Assembly: GCA_016124855.1 (NCBI GenBank)
Contig: WGMX01000006.1
Coordinates: 1-64,000, forward strand
Reading direction: 5' to 3'
From: Anaerolineaceae bacterium
GTDB lineage: Bacteria > Chloroflexota > Anaerolineae > Aggregatilineales > Phototrophicaceae
Length of the DNA stretch: 64,000 nucleotides
Part shown: positions 25,576 to 34,438 of the stretch, one piece after another
How the letters are laid out: every line of letters starts with the position of its first letter
How positions within the stretch are numbered: the stretch's first letter is position 1
Program-made: the position numbers and the translations under genes
Notes under the pieces: model-generated
Database searches by the model: none
Seen by the model: the letters and a program-made list of their open reading frames with translations, nothing else
What the model was told of the DNA's origin: nothing

Positions 25576-26997
25576 CTATGCCTTCGTAATCCGATCAGCC
25601 CCACCCATATACGGGCGCAGCACATCGGGGATCACCACGCTGCCATCCGCGAGCTGGTAATTCTCCAAAATCGCGATAATCACGCGGGTGTCCGCCAAAC
25701 CGGAACCGTTGAGCGTATGCACAAACTGGGTTTTCTTACCCTCCGCCGGACGATATTTAATATTCGCACGTCGCGCTTGAAAGGCTTCATCGTTGGAACA
25801 TGAACTCACTTCCAGCCACTCTTGGCAGCCCGGTGACCACACCTCAACATCGTATTTCTTGGTCGCTGCGAAGCCCAAATCGCCGGTCACGATTTCCAGT
25901 CGGCGGAAGTGTAGACCCAACTTCCGACAAATATCGCAAGCCGCTTCAGTCAGCGATTCCAGTTCGGCGTAGCTCGTTTCCGGTGAGGTGAACTTATACA
26001 TCTCCACCTTCTCGAACTGATGTACACGCTTAATGCCACGCACATCCCGACCAGCGCTGGTTTTCTCCCGACGGAAGCACGGTGTATGCGCCACATAGTA
26101 CAGAGGCAGTTGTGCCTCATCCAAAATCTCGTCACGGTGCAAATTGGTGATCGCCACCTCAGCCGTGGGCAGCATATAGACTTCTGCCTCAGGATCGGAG
26201 TAAACCACATCCTTAAACTTGGGGAACTGCGCTGCGCCGTACAACATCTCTTCTTTGACGAAGTACGGAACATTCACCTGTGTAAAACCTTTTTCCCGTG
26301 CCATATCCAGATAGAAGCTGATGAGTGCCCGTTGTAAGCGTGCACCAAGTCCCTTCAGCACATACGCCCGTGAACCAGCCAACTTCACACCGCGCTCAAA
26401 GTCGATGATGCCTAACTCCGGGCCAAGTTCCCAGTGAGGCTTCGGCTCAAAGCTGAATTCACGTTTCGGGCCTTCCGGTGTCCAAGGAATATTATTTTCC
26501 TCACTGTCCGATACCGGAACACTTTCGTGAGGCATATTCGGAACCCAGTACATATTCTCTTGCAGGTTCGCGTCAATCACACGGAGTTGGTCGTTGATGG
26601 CCTCGACACGTTCACCCATGCTCTTGAGCGCTGCCATCATCTCGTCCATAGCCTCAGCTACAGAGTCATCTTTGCGTGGGGCGTTGACACTTCCACCGCC
26701 TTCAATGACGTGGACGGCTTCCTCAAATTCGCCTTCACGGATGGCTAAGGCAATGTGTCGAGCCATTGCTGCACGCATTCCATCGGGAGTCTGTTTATCA
26801 CCACGCAGCTTGCCGACACCTTTGTTCAGCTTATTCCGTGCTGCTTGGATCGACTCACTTTCGGTGAGCAAAACACGACGCTGCTTATCGAGGTCGATAA
26901 TCGCATCGATTCGGGCTAAGGCTGGTGCATCATTCAGCTTAGCGATTTGTTCTTTGACCCATTCCGGTTTTTCGCGGATCAGGTTAATGTCGAGCAT
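25576..26997 (-). CDS. serS: seryl-tRNA synthetase
   Basis: Class II synthetase charging tRNA-Ser (and tRNA-Sec precursor where present). 473 residues, about 45 more than the usual 425. The N-terminal coiled-coil arm starts MLDINLIREKPEWV. Motif 2 is TPCFRREKTSAGRDVRGIKR, and motif 3 is near NGSGLADTRVIIAILENYQ with the conserved Arg. The extra length falls in the arm between about residues 65 and 115 (GEFEEAVHVIEGGGSVNAP), which lengthens the tip. GGAG lies 8 bases before ATG 26997. A small membrane-peptide frame sits 55 bp upstream on the same strand. Confidence 0.98.
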   Translation of the reverse strand: MLDINLIREKPEWVKEQIAKLNDAPALARIDAIIDLDKQRRVLLTESESIQAARNKLNKGVGKLRGDKQTPDGMRAAMARHIALAIREGEFEEAVHVIEGGGSVNAPRKDDSVAEAMDEMMAALKSMGERVEAINDQLRVIDANLQENMYWVPNMPHESVPVSDSEENNIPWTPEGPKREFSFEPKPHWELGPELGIIDFERGVKLAGSRAYVLKGLGARLQRALISFYLDMAREKGFTQVNVPYFVKEEMLYGAAQFPKFKDVVYSDPEAEVYMLPTAEVAITNLHRDEILDEAQLPLYYVAHTPCFRREKTSAGRDVRGIKRVHQFEKVEMYKFTSPETSYAELESLTEAACDICRKLGLHFRRLEIVTGDLGFAATKKYDVEVWSPGCQEWLEVSSCSNDEAFQARRANIKYRPAEGKKTQFVHTLNGSGLADTRVIIAILENYQLADGSVVIPDVLRPYMGGADRITKA

Positions 26998-27052
26998 GAT
27001 TTTGTCTCCGTGTAGATATGTAGGGGTTTACCGCTGGTAAGCCCAATCTAAA

Positions 27053-27205
27053 TTATTGAGGTCGGCGCGGGTGGGTATCATCATCCGGCGAGGGCGGCGA
27101 AGGTGGAAGGGGTCGGGTAAAATCGTCATAAAGTCGCCGTGCTGCCAGCACTAATCCAACGATGATAATCACGATGATCAGTGTATCAAATACTTCGCGT
27201 GTCAT
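27053..27205 (-). CDS. possible 50-residue single-pass membrane protein upstream of serS
   Basis: A short frame starting MTREVFDTLIIVIIIVGLVL, giving one membrane helix (about 8-22), then AARRLYDDFTRPLPPSPP and an acidic tail. It has no strong ribosome site, which lowers confidence. It is co-directional with serS and separated by 55 bp. The hydrophobic/proline composition looks protein-like. No family recognised. Confidence 0.4.
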   Translation of the reverse strand: MTREVFDTLIIVIIIVGLVLAARRLYDDFTRPLPPSPPSPDDDTHPRRPQ

Positions 27206-27334
27206 GAATTGCAAGATAGTCTCCAGTCGTCAGTCAACAGTTTACAGTCCAATTCAGTTCCAAACTTATCATTTCATTCAGTCCTAAGCATTTAGCTGAA
27301 GACTGGCGACTATAGACTGATGACTGTAAATAAA

Positions 27335-27366
27335 AACGCCTCCACTGACCGATGCAGAGAGGCGTT
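27335..27366 (-). terminator. intrinsic terminator of the kinase-like gene
   Basis: AACGCCTC / GAGGCGTT stem, followed on the minus strand by TTTTTATTT. Confidence 0.8.
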
Positions 27367-27398
27367 AGATGTCGCGTCTTCTTGAACGGTTGAGTGGT

Positions 27399-28577
27399 TT
27401 AATCGTTAATGGTCGACGAACTTGAACGCGAAGGTTGGGTCACATCATCACGCCATTGAGGCAGCTTAAAACTGAAGGTCGTGCCGACGTTTTCTTCGCT
27501 TTCGAACCAGATTTTTCCACTCATCGCTTCAACCTCTTGTTTGCACAGATACAGGCTTAGACCGTAGCCAAATTCACCAATAATCTGCGGTTGTCTTGCA
27601 CGTTCGAAGGGCGCAAAGACCCGTTCAAACTCTTTTGCACGTACACCATAGCCTTCATCAACCACATCGATTTGCACACTTTGGTTGCCCGAAGACGAGC
27701 TAGCCATAATCATAATCGGCGTGGCTTTCATGCTGTACATGATAGCATTACGCAGCAGGTCATGCAAGATGTCGGCTACACGTCCGGGTGAGGCATAAAC
27801 CACCAAATCGTCAGGGATAGTAGCCGTGATTCGGGCACGATAATCCTGCTGTTCGGTTTCGGGATCAATCAGCGTGAGTTCGGGCAAACCTTCGATGAAA
27901 TCTTCCACAAAGTTGGCTAAATTGAGCTTTCGACGGTCAGAACGGATGAGTTCAGCCAGTTTGCCGGTACGAATCAGTTCCAAACGGTTGAACAATTTCA
28001 TGAGCCGTTCTTGACGGTGCATGTGGGTGGTGATGAGCGTGACGAAACCGGATACCCGTTTGCCGAGTTGTTCGGTGGTTTCACCTTTTTTGGGTGATTT
28101 GAGCGTGTTGGTGATGAGTTTGGTATGACCCATTGTGGCGGTGGCAGCATGTTCAACTTCATCACGGAAATGGTCGAGCAAGTCGGTCATGGCTGACCAG
28201 TCCGGCAGTTCGAGGGTAATCATGGTAAATGCTTCACCACTGGTGGCATAAACGGTTGATGCCCAACAGGGGATATATTCACCGGAACGATAAATCCGAA
28301 AACGAACCGGACGGGCGGATTCGAGGGCTTTTTTACGAGCGGTATCAGACGTGTCGGAGGTGGCGTTGGTACGGGTGTTAAACAGGGCAGAAGCGGCTGA
28401 CCAACCGTTGGCACGAATGAGCTTGAGATCAGCACCAAGCAGGCTGCGGGCAGCCAGATTTTCCATAACCAGATGGTCTTCATCATCGAAAATAAGGATA
28501 CCTTGACCCATACCATCGAGGACTGATTGATAGTTGAGCTGTTTATCGAAGACCATAGCCACCATAAATCCTGTCAT
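27399..28577 (-). CDS. PAS and HATPase sensor-kinase-like protein
   Basis: A 392-residue soluble protein with no membrane segment. A PAS-like domain (about 15-125: SVLDGMGQGILIFDDEDHLVM) is followed by a dimerisation helix pair and an ATPase domain: N box DLLRNAIMYS, G1 DVVDEGYGV, F/G2 FGYGLSLYLCKQEVEAMSGK and GTTFSFKLP. The H-box region (EVEHAATATMGHT) has a His but lacks the usual Glu-Leu-Arg-x-Pro, so phosphorylation is uncertain. Start codon is ambiguous among 28577, 28565 and 28556. No response regulator is adjacent. Confidence 0.85.
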   Translation of the reverse strand: MTGFMVAMVFDKQLNYQSVLDGMGQGILIFDDEDHLVMENLAARSLLGADLKLIRANGWSAASALFNTRTNATSDTSDTARKKALESARPVRFRIYRSGEYIPCWASTVYATSGEAFTMITLELPDWSAMTDLLDHFRDEVEHAATATMGHTKLITNTLKSPKKGETTEQLGKRVSGFVTLITTHMHRQERLMKLFNRLELIRTGKLAELIRSDRRKLNLANFVEDFIEGLPELTLIDPETEQQDYRARITATIPDDLVVYASPGRVADILHDLLRNAIMYSMKATPIMIMASSSSGNQSVQIDVVDEGYGVRAKEFERVFAPFERARQPQIIGEFGYGLSLYLCKQEVEAMSGKIWFESEENVGTTFSFKLPQWRDDVTQPSRSSSSTIND

Positions 28578-29169
28578 ATCACATTAAAAGACTTACATGG
28601 AGTAATTCAAATTGTAACTGCTTTTTCGTTTTGCGCTATGGGCATAACGGGCTGTAAGAATGAAGAAAATCATTCGGAATTAACCACAGAGACACAGAGG
28701 ACACAGAGAATGGTTAGTAGATTCATGCAAAAGGTGAAGTGCGACAAAGTTTGTGGGACAAGGGAGGCAAGATGGTGGGTTGAGGTGGTCAAAAGGTCAA
28801 TTTTGGGGCGATTGTGGTGAAAACTGAGGGAGTGGAGGATGAAATTACCTGCTTTGCAGGTGGAGCAGGTAAAAATGGGGTGTTTTTAGGCCATTTATGA
28901 AGATAACGTTTGGAAGTTGAAACCAATTTCGAACGATCAAATTTGGAAATTTGTTGTAGAATATTTGTTCGAAATGGTGTCAGTCAGGATTCTGCGTGTC
29001 TAGGCGACCCCCACCCTAACCCACATCGCCAACGTTCGCAAGCTCACTCTGGCGATAGCCCGCAAGCGATGGAGGGAGTCAATACGAATACAAAAGTCCG
29101 TTTTTAGACCGTAAAATTTATCGAACGCAGCCAAAGCATTTGTCGTAGACGAAAAGCGAGTGTGAAGCG
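28578..29169. other. repeat-rich intergenic region
   Basis: No gene is seen. It holds a TTAACCACAGAGACACAGAG-type repeat at about 28679-28711 and composite repeat copy 2 at 28847-29086. Confidence 0.6.
28847..29086. repeat. dispersed composite intergenic repeat, copy 2
   Basis: It starts with the same hairpin ACCTGC-TTT-GCAGGT (28847-28861) and the block ending GAAGATAACG, then an extra AT-rich insert, then the closing segment with GATAGCCCGCAAGCGATGG shared with 3935-4106. Confidence 0.75.
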
Positions 29170-29562
29170 ATGACCGAAAAAAGCACAAACAGTGGACGCT
29201 GGAAGGCCGGACAAAGTGGCAATCCGAGAGGACGTGCGCCTGCCAGCCGTGCGATCAGTGAAATGCTGCGACTCAAGGGCGAGGAAACGGTGGTTGTAGG
29301 CGGGCAAGCGCTTACGGCTCAAGAGGCGTTGGCGGAGGCCATCTGGCGATTCGTGTTGAAGGGTGATGTGCGGTTGGGGTCAAAGCATCTCAAGGCGGAG
29401 TCAGTTGGGGATTGGGTGCAGGCAGTGAAGTGGCTTTACACGTATGTCGATCCGCCACGCGCGACGACGACTAAGGACGAACCTGAGGTGGTGGTGCGAG
29501 TGGTGAGGGTGAATATGAATAGTACCGAGTCACGAGTGCCGAGTACCGAGGAAGAAATCTAA
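29170..29562 (+). CDS. DUF5681-like protein, possible terminase small-subunit partner
   Basis: 130 residues. RWKAGQSGNPRGRAPASR (about 11-28) is the DUF5681 signature found upstream of phage terminase large subunits. The middle is helical. The C-terminal residues NSTESRVPSTEEEI are encoded by an intergenic-type repeat of the GTACCGAGTACCGAG class (29520-29560), so the original C-terminus has probably been altered. It precedes the terminase gene by 158 bp filled with hairpin repeats. A DNA-recognition role is inferred from position. Confidence 0.7.
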   Translation: MTEKSTNSGRWKAGQSGNPRGRAPASRAISEMLRLKGEETVVVGGQALTAQEALAEAIWRFVLKGDVRLGSKHLKAESVGDWVQAVKWLYTYVDPPRATTTKDEPEVVVRVVRVNMNSTESRVPSTEEEI

Positions 29563-29570
29563 AACCCTCA

Positions 29571-29702
29571 CCCTTAGTCCCTCTCCCTCAGGGCGAGGGA
29601 GACCAGAGACCCCCACCTTAATCCTCCCCCGTAGTAACAGGGGAGGAAAATAAGAACCTCACCCCCTAGCCCCCTCTCCGTGTACAGAGAGGGGGAATAA
29701 GA
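29571..29702. repeat. cluster of three C/G-rich hairpin repeats
   Basis: Three successive units: CCCTCTCC / GGGCGAGGGAGA near 29577-29602, CCTCCCCC / GGGGAGG at 29623-29646, and CCCCTCTCC / GAGAGGGGG near 29670-29697. The middle type recurs at 30969-30992 and a relative at 55938-55960. Confidence 0.7.
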
Positions 29703-29720
29703 GAAGATAGGATTGTGTGA

Positions 29721-30953
29721 ATGATTGAAATTCAGTTGGCGGCGTTACATGAGGGGCAGCAGGCGATTGTTGATTCGGCGGCGCGGTTTAAAGTGCTGGC
29801 GTGTGGGCGGCGATTTGGCAAGACGCTGGTGGCGCTGGATATGCTGACCAACCGCTTATTGGATGGGCAGAATGTGGCGTACTTCGCGCCGACTTACCGG
29901 ATGGGCGCGGAAGTCTGGCGGGAGTTGAAGCAGAATTTGCATCCGCTGATTCGGACGATGAACGAGCATGAGTGGCGGATGGAGTTGTATACGGGCGGGG
30001 TGTTGGAGTGCTGGTCATTGGCGAACCAAGCAGCAGAAACGGTGCGCGGACGCAAATATCATTTTGTGGTGATGGATGAGGCGGCATTGTTTGATTCGGC
30101 GGAAGTTTGGCACGGGGCGATCCGTCCGCTGCTGACGGATTATGAAGGCGGGGCGCTGTTCGCCAGCACTCCACGTGGGCGAAATTGGTTCTGGCATTTG
30201 TATCTGCAAGGGATGAGTGCGGGGTTTCCTGAGTGGGAAAGTTGGAGTTTGCCAACGGCGGCGAATCCGCATATTAAGACGACGGAGATTGAAGCGGCAC
30301 GGTCAGGGATGCCAGAGCGGTTCTATAAACAGGAATACGAGGCGGTGTTTCTGGATGATGGCGGGGTGGTGTTTCGGAATGTGGAACGGGTTTGCGTAGG
30401 GGAAAATGCAATTGAACCGCCAAGTCGCCAAGAACGCCAAGAAGAGGAAATACAGAGGTATGAGGGGTGTTATTTTGGGGTGGATTGGGGGAAGGACAAT
30501 GATTATACGTGTGTGTCGGTGATGACGCGGGATGGGCGGCAGATTCATTTGGAGCGATTCAATCAGATCGGTTGGGCGGTGCAACGGGGTCGGCTAGCGG
30601 CGTTATATGAACAGTTCAAGCCGAGAATCATTTTGGCGGAGGAGAACAGCATCGGGAGTGTGAATATTGAGGCGCTGCAAGCCGAGGGTTTGCCGGTGAC
30701 CGGATTCACCACGACGAGCAAGAGCAAAACGCCATTGATTGATGGGTTGGCACTGGCGATGGAGCGGGAAGAAGTTGTGCTGCTGAATGATCCAGTGTTG
30801 AAGCATGAACTCACGGCTTACGAGATGAAGCGGACGAGTACGGGGTGGTCATACAGTGCGCCTAGTGGCAGTCATGATGATACGGTGATTGCGACGGCGC
30901 TTAGTTTATGGGCGAGCAAGTGGTATGGGGGTGAGATGATTTCGTTTGTTTAG
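29721..30953 (+). CDS. orphan phage terminase large subunit
   Basis: A 410-residue packaging motor/nuclease. The ATPase has CGRRFGKT (Walker A), VVMDEAAL (Walker B) and LFASTPRGRNWF (coupling motif). The RNase H-like nuclease keeps GVDWGKDNDYT (first Asp), ILAEENS (Glu) and GSHDDTVIA (last Asp). All catalytic positions look intact. The segment PPSRQERQEEEIQ is encoded by an intergenic-type repeat (30416-30456) inserted in frame between the two domains. AGGA lies 8 bases upstream. No portal, capsid or tail genes follow, so it is a prophage remnant or a domesticated pair with the DUF5681 gene. Confidence 0.9.
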   Translation: MIEIQLAALHEGQQAIVDSAARFKVLACGRRFGKTLVALDMLTNRLLDGQNVAYFAPTYRMGAEVWRELKQNLHPLIRTMNEHEWRMELYTGGVLECWSLANQAAETVRGRKYHFVVMDEAALFDSAEVWHGAIRPLLTDYEGGALFASTPRGRNWFWHLYLQGMSAGFPEWESWSLPTAANPHIKTTEIEAARSGMPERFYKQEYEAVFLDDGGVVFRNVERVCVGENAIEPPSRQERQEEEIQRYEGCYFGVDWGKDNDYTCVSVMTRDGRQIHLERFNQIGWAVQRGRLAALYEQFKPRIILAEENSIGSVNIEALQAEGLPVTGFTTTSKSKTPLIDGLALAMEREEVVLLNDPVLKHELTAYEMKRTSTGWSYSAPSGSHDDTVIATALSLWASKWYGGEMISFV

Positions 30954-30968
30954 GAGACCCCACCCTAA

Positions 30969-30992
30969 CCCTCCCCGTAGTAACAGGGAGGG
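30969..30992. repeat. C/G-rich hairpin repeat
   Basis: CCCTCCC-CGTAGTAACA-GGGAGGG, second copy of the 29623-29646 family, right after the terminase stop. Confidence 0.7.
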
Positions 30993-31146
30993 AACAAAAC
31001 CAAATTCTAATAGTACGGTTTTGTTATGCTTTAACCCCATACTACAAGAGGACAAGCGCATTAAAGACACTACAAATTGAAATGAGAGTTATGTGATCAG
31101 TAAGGCATATAACTTGATTAAAACAAGTGATTATTGGTATGAAAAT

Positions 31147-31162
31147 CCAGTTATATAACTGG
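31147..31162. promoter_or_regulatory. 16-bp palindrome, probable HicB operator
   Basis: CCAGTTATATAACTGG lies about 28 bp upstream of the -10 TATAAT at 31190-31195 of the HicAB-like operon, where an antitoxin would bind to repress its own promoter. Confidence 0.55.
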
Positions 31163-31238
31163 CGTTTTCTGTTAAGTGTGATAAAACGGTATAATAGCAA
31201 TATAGATTTCATCAAATTGTTTTAAATTAGGAGACTTA

Positions 31239-31304
31239 ATGGTATCACACATAGATTGTGTGCTAATATCATATACGCTATCATGCCTACAGTTAAACAA
31301 TTAA
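31239..31304 (+). CDS. possible 21-residue leader peptide overlapping hicA
   Basis: A short frame starting MVSHIDCVLISYTL with the strong ribosome site AGGAG 5 bases upstream. It ends inside the HicA start. HicA itself lacks a good ribosome site, so translation of this leader may be coupled to it. Could instead mark a frameshifted old start. Confidence 0.35.
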   Translation: MVSHIDCVLISYTLSCLQLNN

Positions 31305-31600
31305 AACAACTACACAAGCAACTAATAGCCCTTAGGAAGAATAAGAGCAATATTACTTGCAAAAAAATGGAGAAATTTGCTAATGCTTGTGGGAGACACA
31401 GACATGATATTCGTGGCAAAGAACCCACCTATTTCAGCGAATGGATAGAAAACAGCAAGCCACTCACTATACCTCATCACACAGGTAGAAATGCAACGCT
31501 TAAAGGTGGCACAGCAGGAAATATTTTAGACTTTTTAGAAAAGGATTTGTTAGAAATGATAGATAAATTATCAGGAGAACATGGAGGTAATGATGAATAA
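31283..31600 (+). CDS. HicA-like toxin of a HicAB module
   Basis: About 105 residues, longer than the usual 60-residue HicA. The C-terminal half carries the HicA-type line PLTIPHHTGRNATLKGGTAGNIL, and a His-rich element CGRHRHDIRG sits upstream where HicA has its catalytic His. HicA toxins are double-stranded RNA-binding-fold mRNA interferases. It overlaps the HicB-like gene by 8 bp. The DNA is AT-richer than the surroundings. The assignment rests on the C-terminal motif plus the downstream HicB, so it is good but not certain. Confidence 0.65.
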   Translation: MPTVKQLKQLHKQLIALRKNKSNITCKKMEKFANACGRHRHDIRGKEPTYFSEWIENSKPLTIPHHTGRNATLKGGTAGNILDFLEKDLLEMIDKLSGEHGGNDE

Positions 31601-32144
31601 GAGGGCGGAAGAATATATCAATGAACCCTACACCAGAATCCTTATACCAAACGAGGATGGCTCATATTCTGCCGAAATCTTAGAATTTTCAGGTTGCTTT
31701 GCTGAGGGCGAAACGGCAAATGAAGCAATGGAAAACTTGGTAAATGCCGCCTTAGCTTGGCTTGAATCCTGCATAGAACAAGGCTTAGACATTCCAGAAC
31801 CTTTTGAAAATCAAGATTTTGGCGGCAAGATTGCATTACGTTTACCCAGAAGTCTGCATCGTCAAGCGAGCCGAATGGCCGAACGTGATGGAGTGAGTCT
31901 GAATCAATTCTTGGTTAGCGCTATTTCCGCACGAGTAGGTGCAGAAAATATGTTTATGCATCTAATGGATAAATTTGAGCAAGGAATAGGAACCACAACA
32001 TTGAATACAACCAATATGTTCATGGTAGGAGTAAGCAATAGTAGTCTTATCCGAACATTAAATCCCCAAGATTTACGCCGTTTACCAGACACCGCAGCTA
32101 CATTAGGTATTAGGGCATTAACCGGAGAACACAGCAATGGCTGA
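31593..32144 (+). CDS. HicB-family antitoxin
   Basis: About 183 residues. The N-terminal HicB fold shows YTRILIPNEDGSYSAEILEF then GCFAEGETANEAMENL. A ribbon-helix-helix DNA-binding segment follows: ALRLPRSLHRQASRMAERDG then VSLNQFLVSAIS. Beyond it is an extra 60-residue tail. ATG 31593 has GGAGG 5 bases upstream and lies inside the upstream gene. It neutralises the toxin and probably represses the operon at the palindrome 31147-31162. Confidence 0.85.
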   Translation: MNKRAEEYINEPYTRILIPNEDGSYSAEILEFSGCFAEGETANEAMENLVNAALAWLESCIEQGLDIPEPFENQDFGGKIALRLPRSLHRQASRMAERDGVSLNQFLVSAISARVGAENMFMHLMDKFEQGIGTTTLNTTNMFMVGVSNSSLIRTLNPQDLRRLPDTAATLGIRALTGEHSNG

Positions 32145-32412
32145 AACATCTCAAATTACCTTTTCGCACCAAGAAGTAGCAGAAGCTCTCGTAAAAGCGC
32201 AGAACCTTCACGAGGGAATATGGGGGATATATATTGAATTTGGAATCATAGCAGGGAATATTCCTAGTGCAGGAGATACAAGCTTAATTCTTCCTGCGGC
32301 GGTCGTTCCGGTAGTTAAGATGGGAATACAACGCTTTGCAGAGCCAAATAATCTGACAGTTGATGCGGCAGTCGTCAACCCCATCCCGAAATCCAAAAGA
32401 CCTACAAAGTAA
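32137..32412 (+). CDS. small hypothetical protein, third gene of the HicAB operon
   Basis: A 91-residue protein starting inside the HicB end, with GGAG 9 bases upstream. The line IWGIYIEFGIIAGNIP then AGDTSLILPAAVVPVV is hydrophobic but without a clear membrane helix. It is followed by a strong terminator, so the operon is hicA-like, hicB-like and this gene. No family recognised. Overlap suggests co-function with the module. Confidence 0.7.
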   Translation: MAETSQITFSHQEVAEALVKAQNLHEGIWGIYIEFGIIAGNIPSAGDTSLILPAAVVPVVKMGIQRFAEPNNLTVDAAVVNPIPKSKRPTK

Positions 32413-32451
32413 ATCCGTTCTATCAATAATAACAGCGAGATAATCGACCGC

Positions 32452-32486
32452 AAAAACCTAGCTAATCGGTGCTAGGTTTTTTCTAT
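32452..32486 (+). terminator. intrinsic terminator of the HicAB operon
   Basis: AAAACCTAGC / GCTAGGTTTT stem with an eight-base loop, ending in TTTTTTCT. Confidence 0.85.
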
Positions 32487-32593
32487 TTTAGTCAACGCAT
32501 GACAGCGAACCATTATGGAGGCCATACTGTATTTAGCCGTAGTTGGGTACAATCGGGCGGCATTACTCGTATTCACGACAATAGGATGCCGCT

Positions 32594-34378
32594 ATGTTCC
32601 CAACACCGCGTTTTGACGACTCGATTGACCGGCTTGAAAAACTGCGAAATGCTTTCCCACGGGTGGAAGAACTCTTCCGCGAGTTCGCCGAGAAGAATCC
32701 GGTTCCGGGTGTGGCCTACGGGATTGTGGTCGATGGTGCGTTGGTGCTGTCGGGCGGCGTGGGTGTGCAGAATGTGACCAGTCAGCTTCCGGTCACAGCC
32801 GACAGTGTGTTCCGCATCGCCTCAATGACCAAGAGCTTCACCGCGATGGCGTTGATGAAGCTGCGCGAAGATGGCAAGTTCAATCTGGATGACGCAGCCG
32901 AACGTCATGTGCCGGAGTTGGCGGGCTTGCCCTACCCAACCCGCGATTCAGCACGGATCACGGTGCGGCAGCTTCTGACGATGAGCGCGGGCTTTCCACA
33001 GGATGATCCTTGGGCAGACCGTCAACTGGCGGCGGCGGAAGATCAATTTTCGGCGTGGATGAAGCAAGGCATCACGTTTTCCAATCCGCCGGGTGTGAAG
33101 TACGAATACTCCAATTTTGGGTATGCGATTTTGGGGCGAATCGTCACCAATCTGGCGCGGATGCCTTACCAACAATATGTGACTGAAAATATCCTCAAGC
33201 CGCTGGGGATGACCTCGACCACGTTTGATGTCAGCCAAGTTGATCCCAAACGGTTGGCGATGGGTTATCGTCGTCAAGATGATGAGTGGATCGAAGAACC
33301 GCCGCTGCCAGATGGCGCATTCGCGTCGATTGGTGGGTTGTTCACGACGGTGACGGATTTCGCCAAGTACATGAATTATTTATTGGCGGCTTTTCCGCCA
33401 CGTGATGATGCCGAAAGTGGGCCAGTCAAACGGAGTTCGCTGCGGGAAATGATGCAGGCGCACCGTCAGCGCATCGTCGGTTCGTCACGGTCTACGCCGG
33501 ATATGCCCGCGTGGTATACGAGCGATGGTTATGGTTACGGCTTGGCCTGTGGAATCGATTCGATTTTGGGATATTCGGTGTGTCACGGCGGTGGTTTGCC
33601 GGGATATGGGACGTTCTATAAAATTCTGCCGGATTGCAATGTCGGTTTGGTAGCGTTGGGCAACGTGACTTATTCATCCATTTCGCTGAAGGTCAATGAT
33701 GCGCTGGTGATATTGAGTCAAAGTGGCGGATTGATTCCGCGACAAGTGCCAACTTCGCAGGCGCTGTTGGATGTGCAGAAGGGCGTTAGTGATCTGTACG
33801 AAACGTGGAGCGATGATGATGTGACGGCCCTTTCAACCGCGACATTTTTTCAGGATATGTCGCTGGAACGTCGTCGCAAGCAGGTACAAGATTTGCGTGC
33901 GAGCTTCGGTAAGGTCAAGTCCATAACACCGTTTGTCGCCGAGAATAATCTACGTGGACGATGGACGCTGCAATGCCAACGCGGGAATATCGAGGTGTAT
34001 GTGACGCTTGCGCCAACGGTTCCGCCGAGGATGCAGACGTTGCAGTTGATCGCAGCCAAACCGTTGAGCGCGGCACTGAAGATGGCGGTGAATCAGATGC
34101 TGAAGATGACTACGGCATGGGATGAGGAAAAAGCCAAATCACTGTTTGCTCCGCCACTCAAACGCAAGGATATACAAAGCCAGTTAGAGGCTGTGCGGGT
34201 ACAGTACGGTAAGCTGCGCGGCGGTGATGTGTTGGAAGGCGACGGACAAAATCAGGCGCGGGTGCGGTTGGAAGGCGAACGCGGCATGATCGACATGAAG
34301 GTCGGGATTAACCCTAAGTCGGGTCAGGTAACTGAGGTGGTATTTACACGACCGCGCGAAACGCAATTTGTGCCGTAA
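32594..34378 (+). CDS. beta-lactamase-family serine hydrolase with C-terminal extension
   Basis: 594 residues. The N-terminal hydrolase (about 25-365) has the Ser-x-x-Lys active site in RIASMTKSFTA, the Tyr-x-Asn in YSNFGYAILG and the HGG element in SVCHGGGLPGYG, as in class C and esterase-type penicillin-recognising enzymes. The remaining 200 residues hold two similar blocks (SLERRRKQVQDLRASFGKVK and QSQLEAVRVQYGKLRGGDVL), resembling DUF3887-type beta domains. No signal peptide is seen. AGGA lies 7 bases upstream. It may be a D-aminopeptidase, esterase or amidase; resistance to beta-lactams is not implied. Confidence 0.9.
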   Translation: MFPTPRFDDSIDRLEKLRNAFPRVEELFREFAEKNPVPGVAYGIVVDGALVLSGGVGVQNVTSQLPVTADSVFRIASMTKSFTAMALMKLREDGKFNLDDAAERHVPELAGLPYPTRDSARITVRQLLTMSAGFPQDDPWADRQLAAAEDQFSAWMKQGITFSNPPGVKYEYSNFGYAILGRIVTNLARMPYQQYVTENILKPLGMTSTTFDVSQVDPKRLAMGYRRQDDEWIEEPPLPDGAFASIGGLFTTVTDFAKYMNYLLAAFPPRDDAESGPVKRSSLREMMQAHRQRIVGSSRSTPDMPAWYTSDGYGYGLACGIDSILGYSVCHGGGLPGYGTFYKILPDCNVGLVALGNVTYSSISLKVNDALVILSQSGGLIPRQVPTSQALLDVQKGVSDLYETWSDDDVTALSTATFFQDMSLERRRKQVQDLRASFGKVKSITPFVAENNLRGRWTLQCQRGNIEVYVTLAPTVPPRMQTLQLIAAKPLSAALKMAVNQMLKMTTAWDEEKAKSLFAPPLKRKDIQSQLEAVRVQYGKLRGGDVLEGDGQNQARVRLEGERGMIDMKVGINPKSGQVTEVVFTRPRETQFVP

Positions 34379-34438
34379 CCAGACTCATTGCCCGCCTCCA
34401 TTACTTTGATGTGCATAAAGTTCTATCTGCAAAATTCT

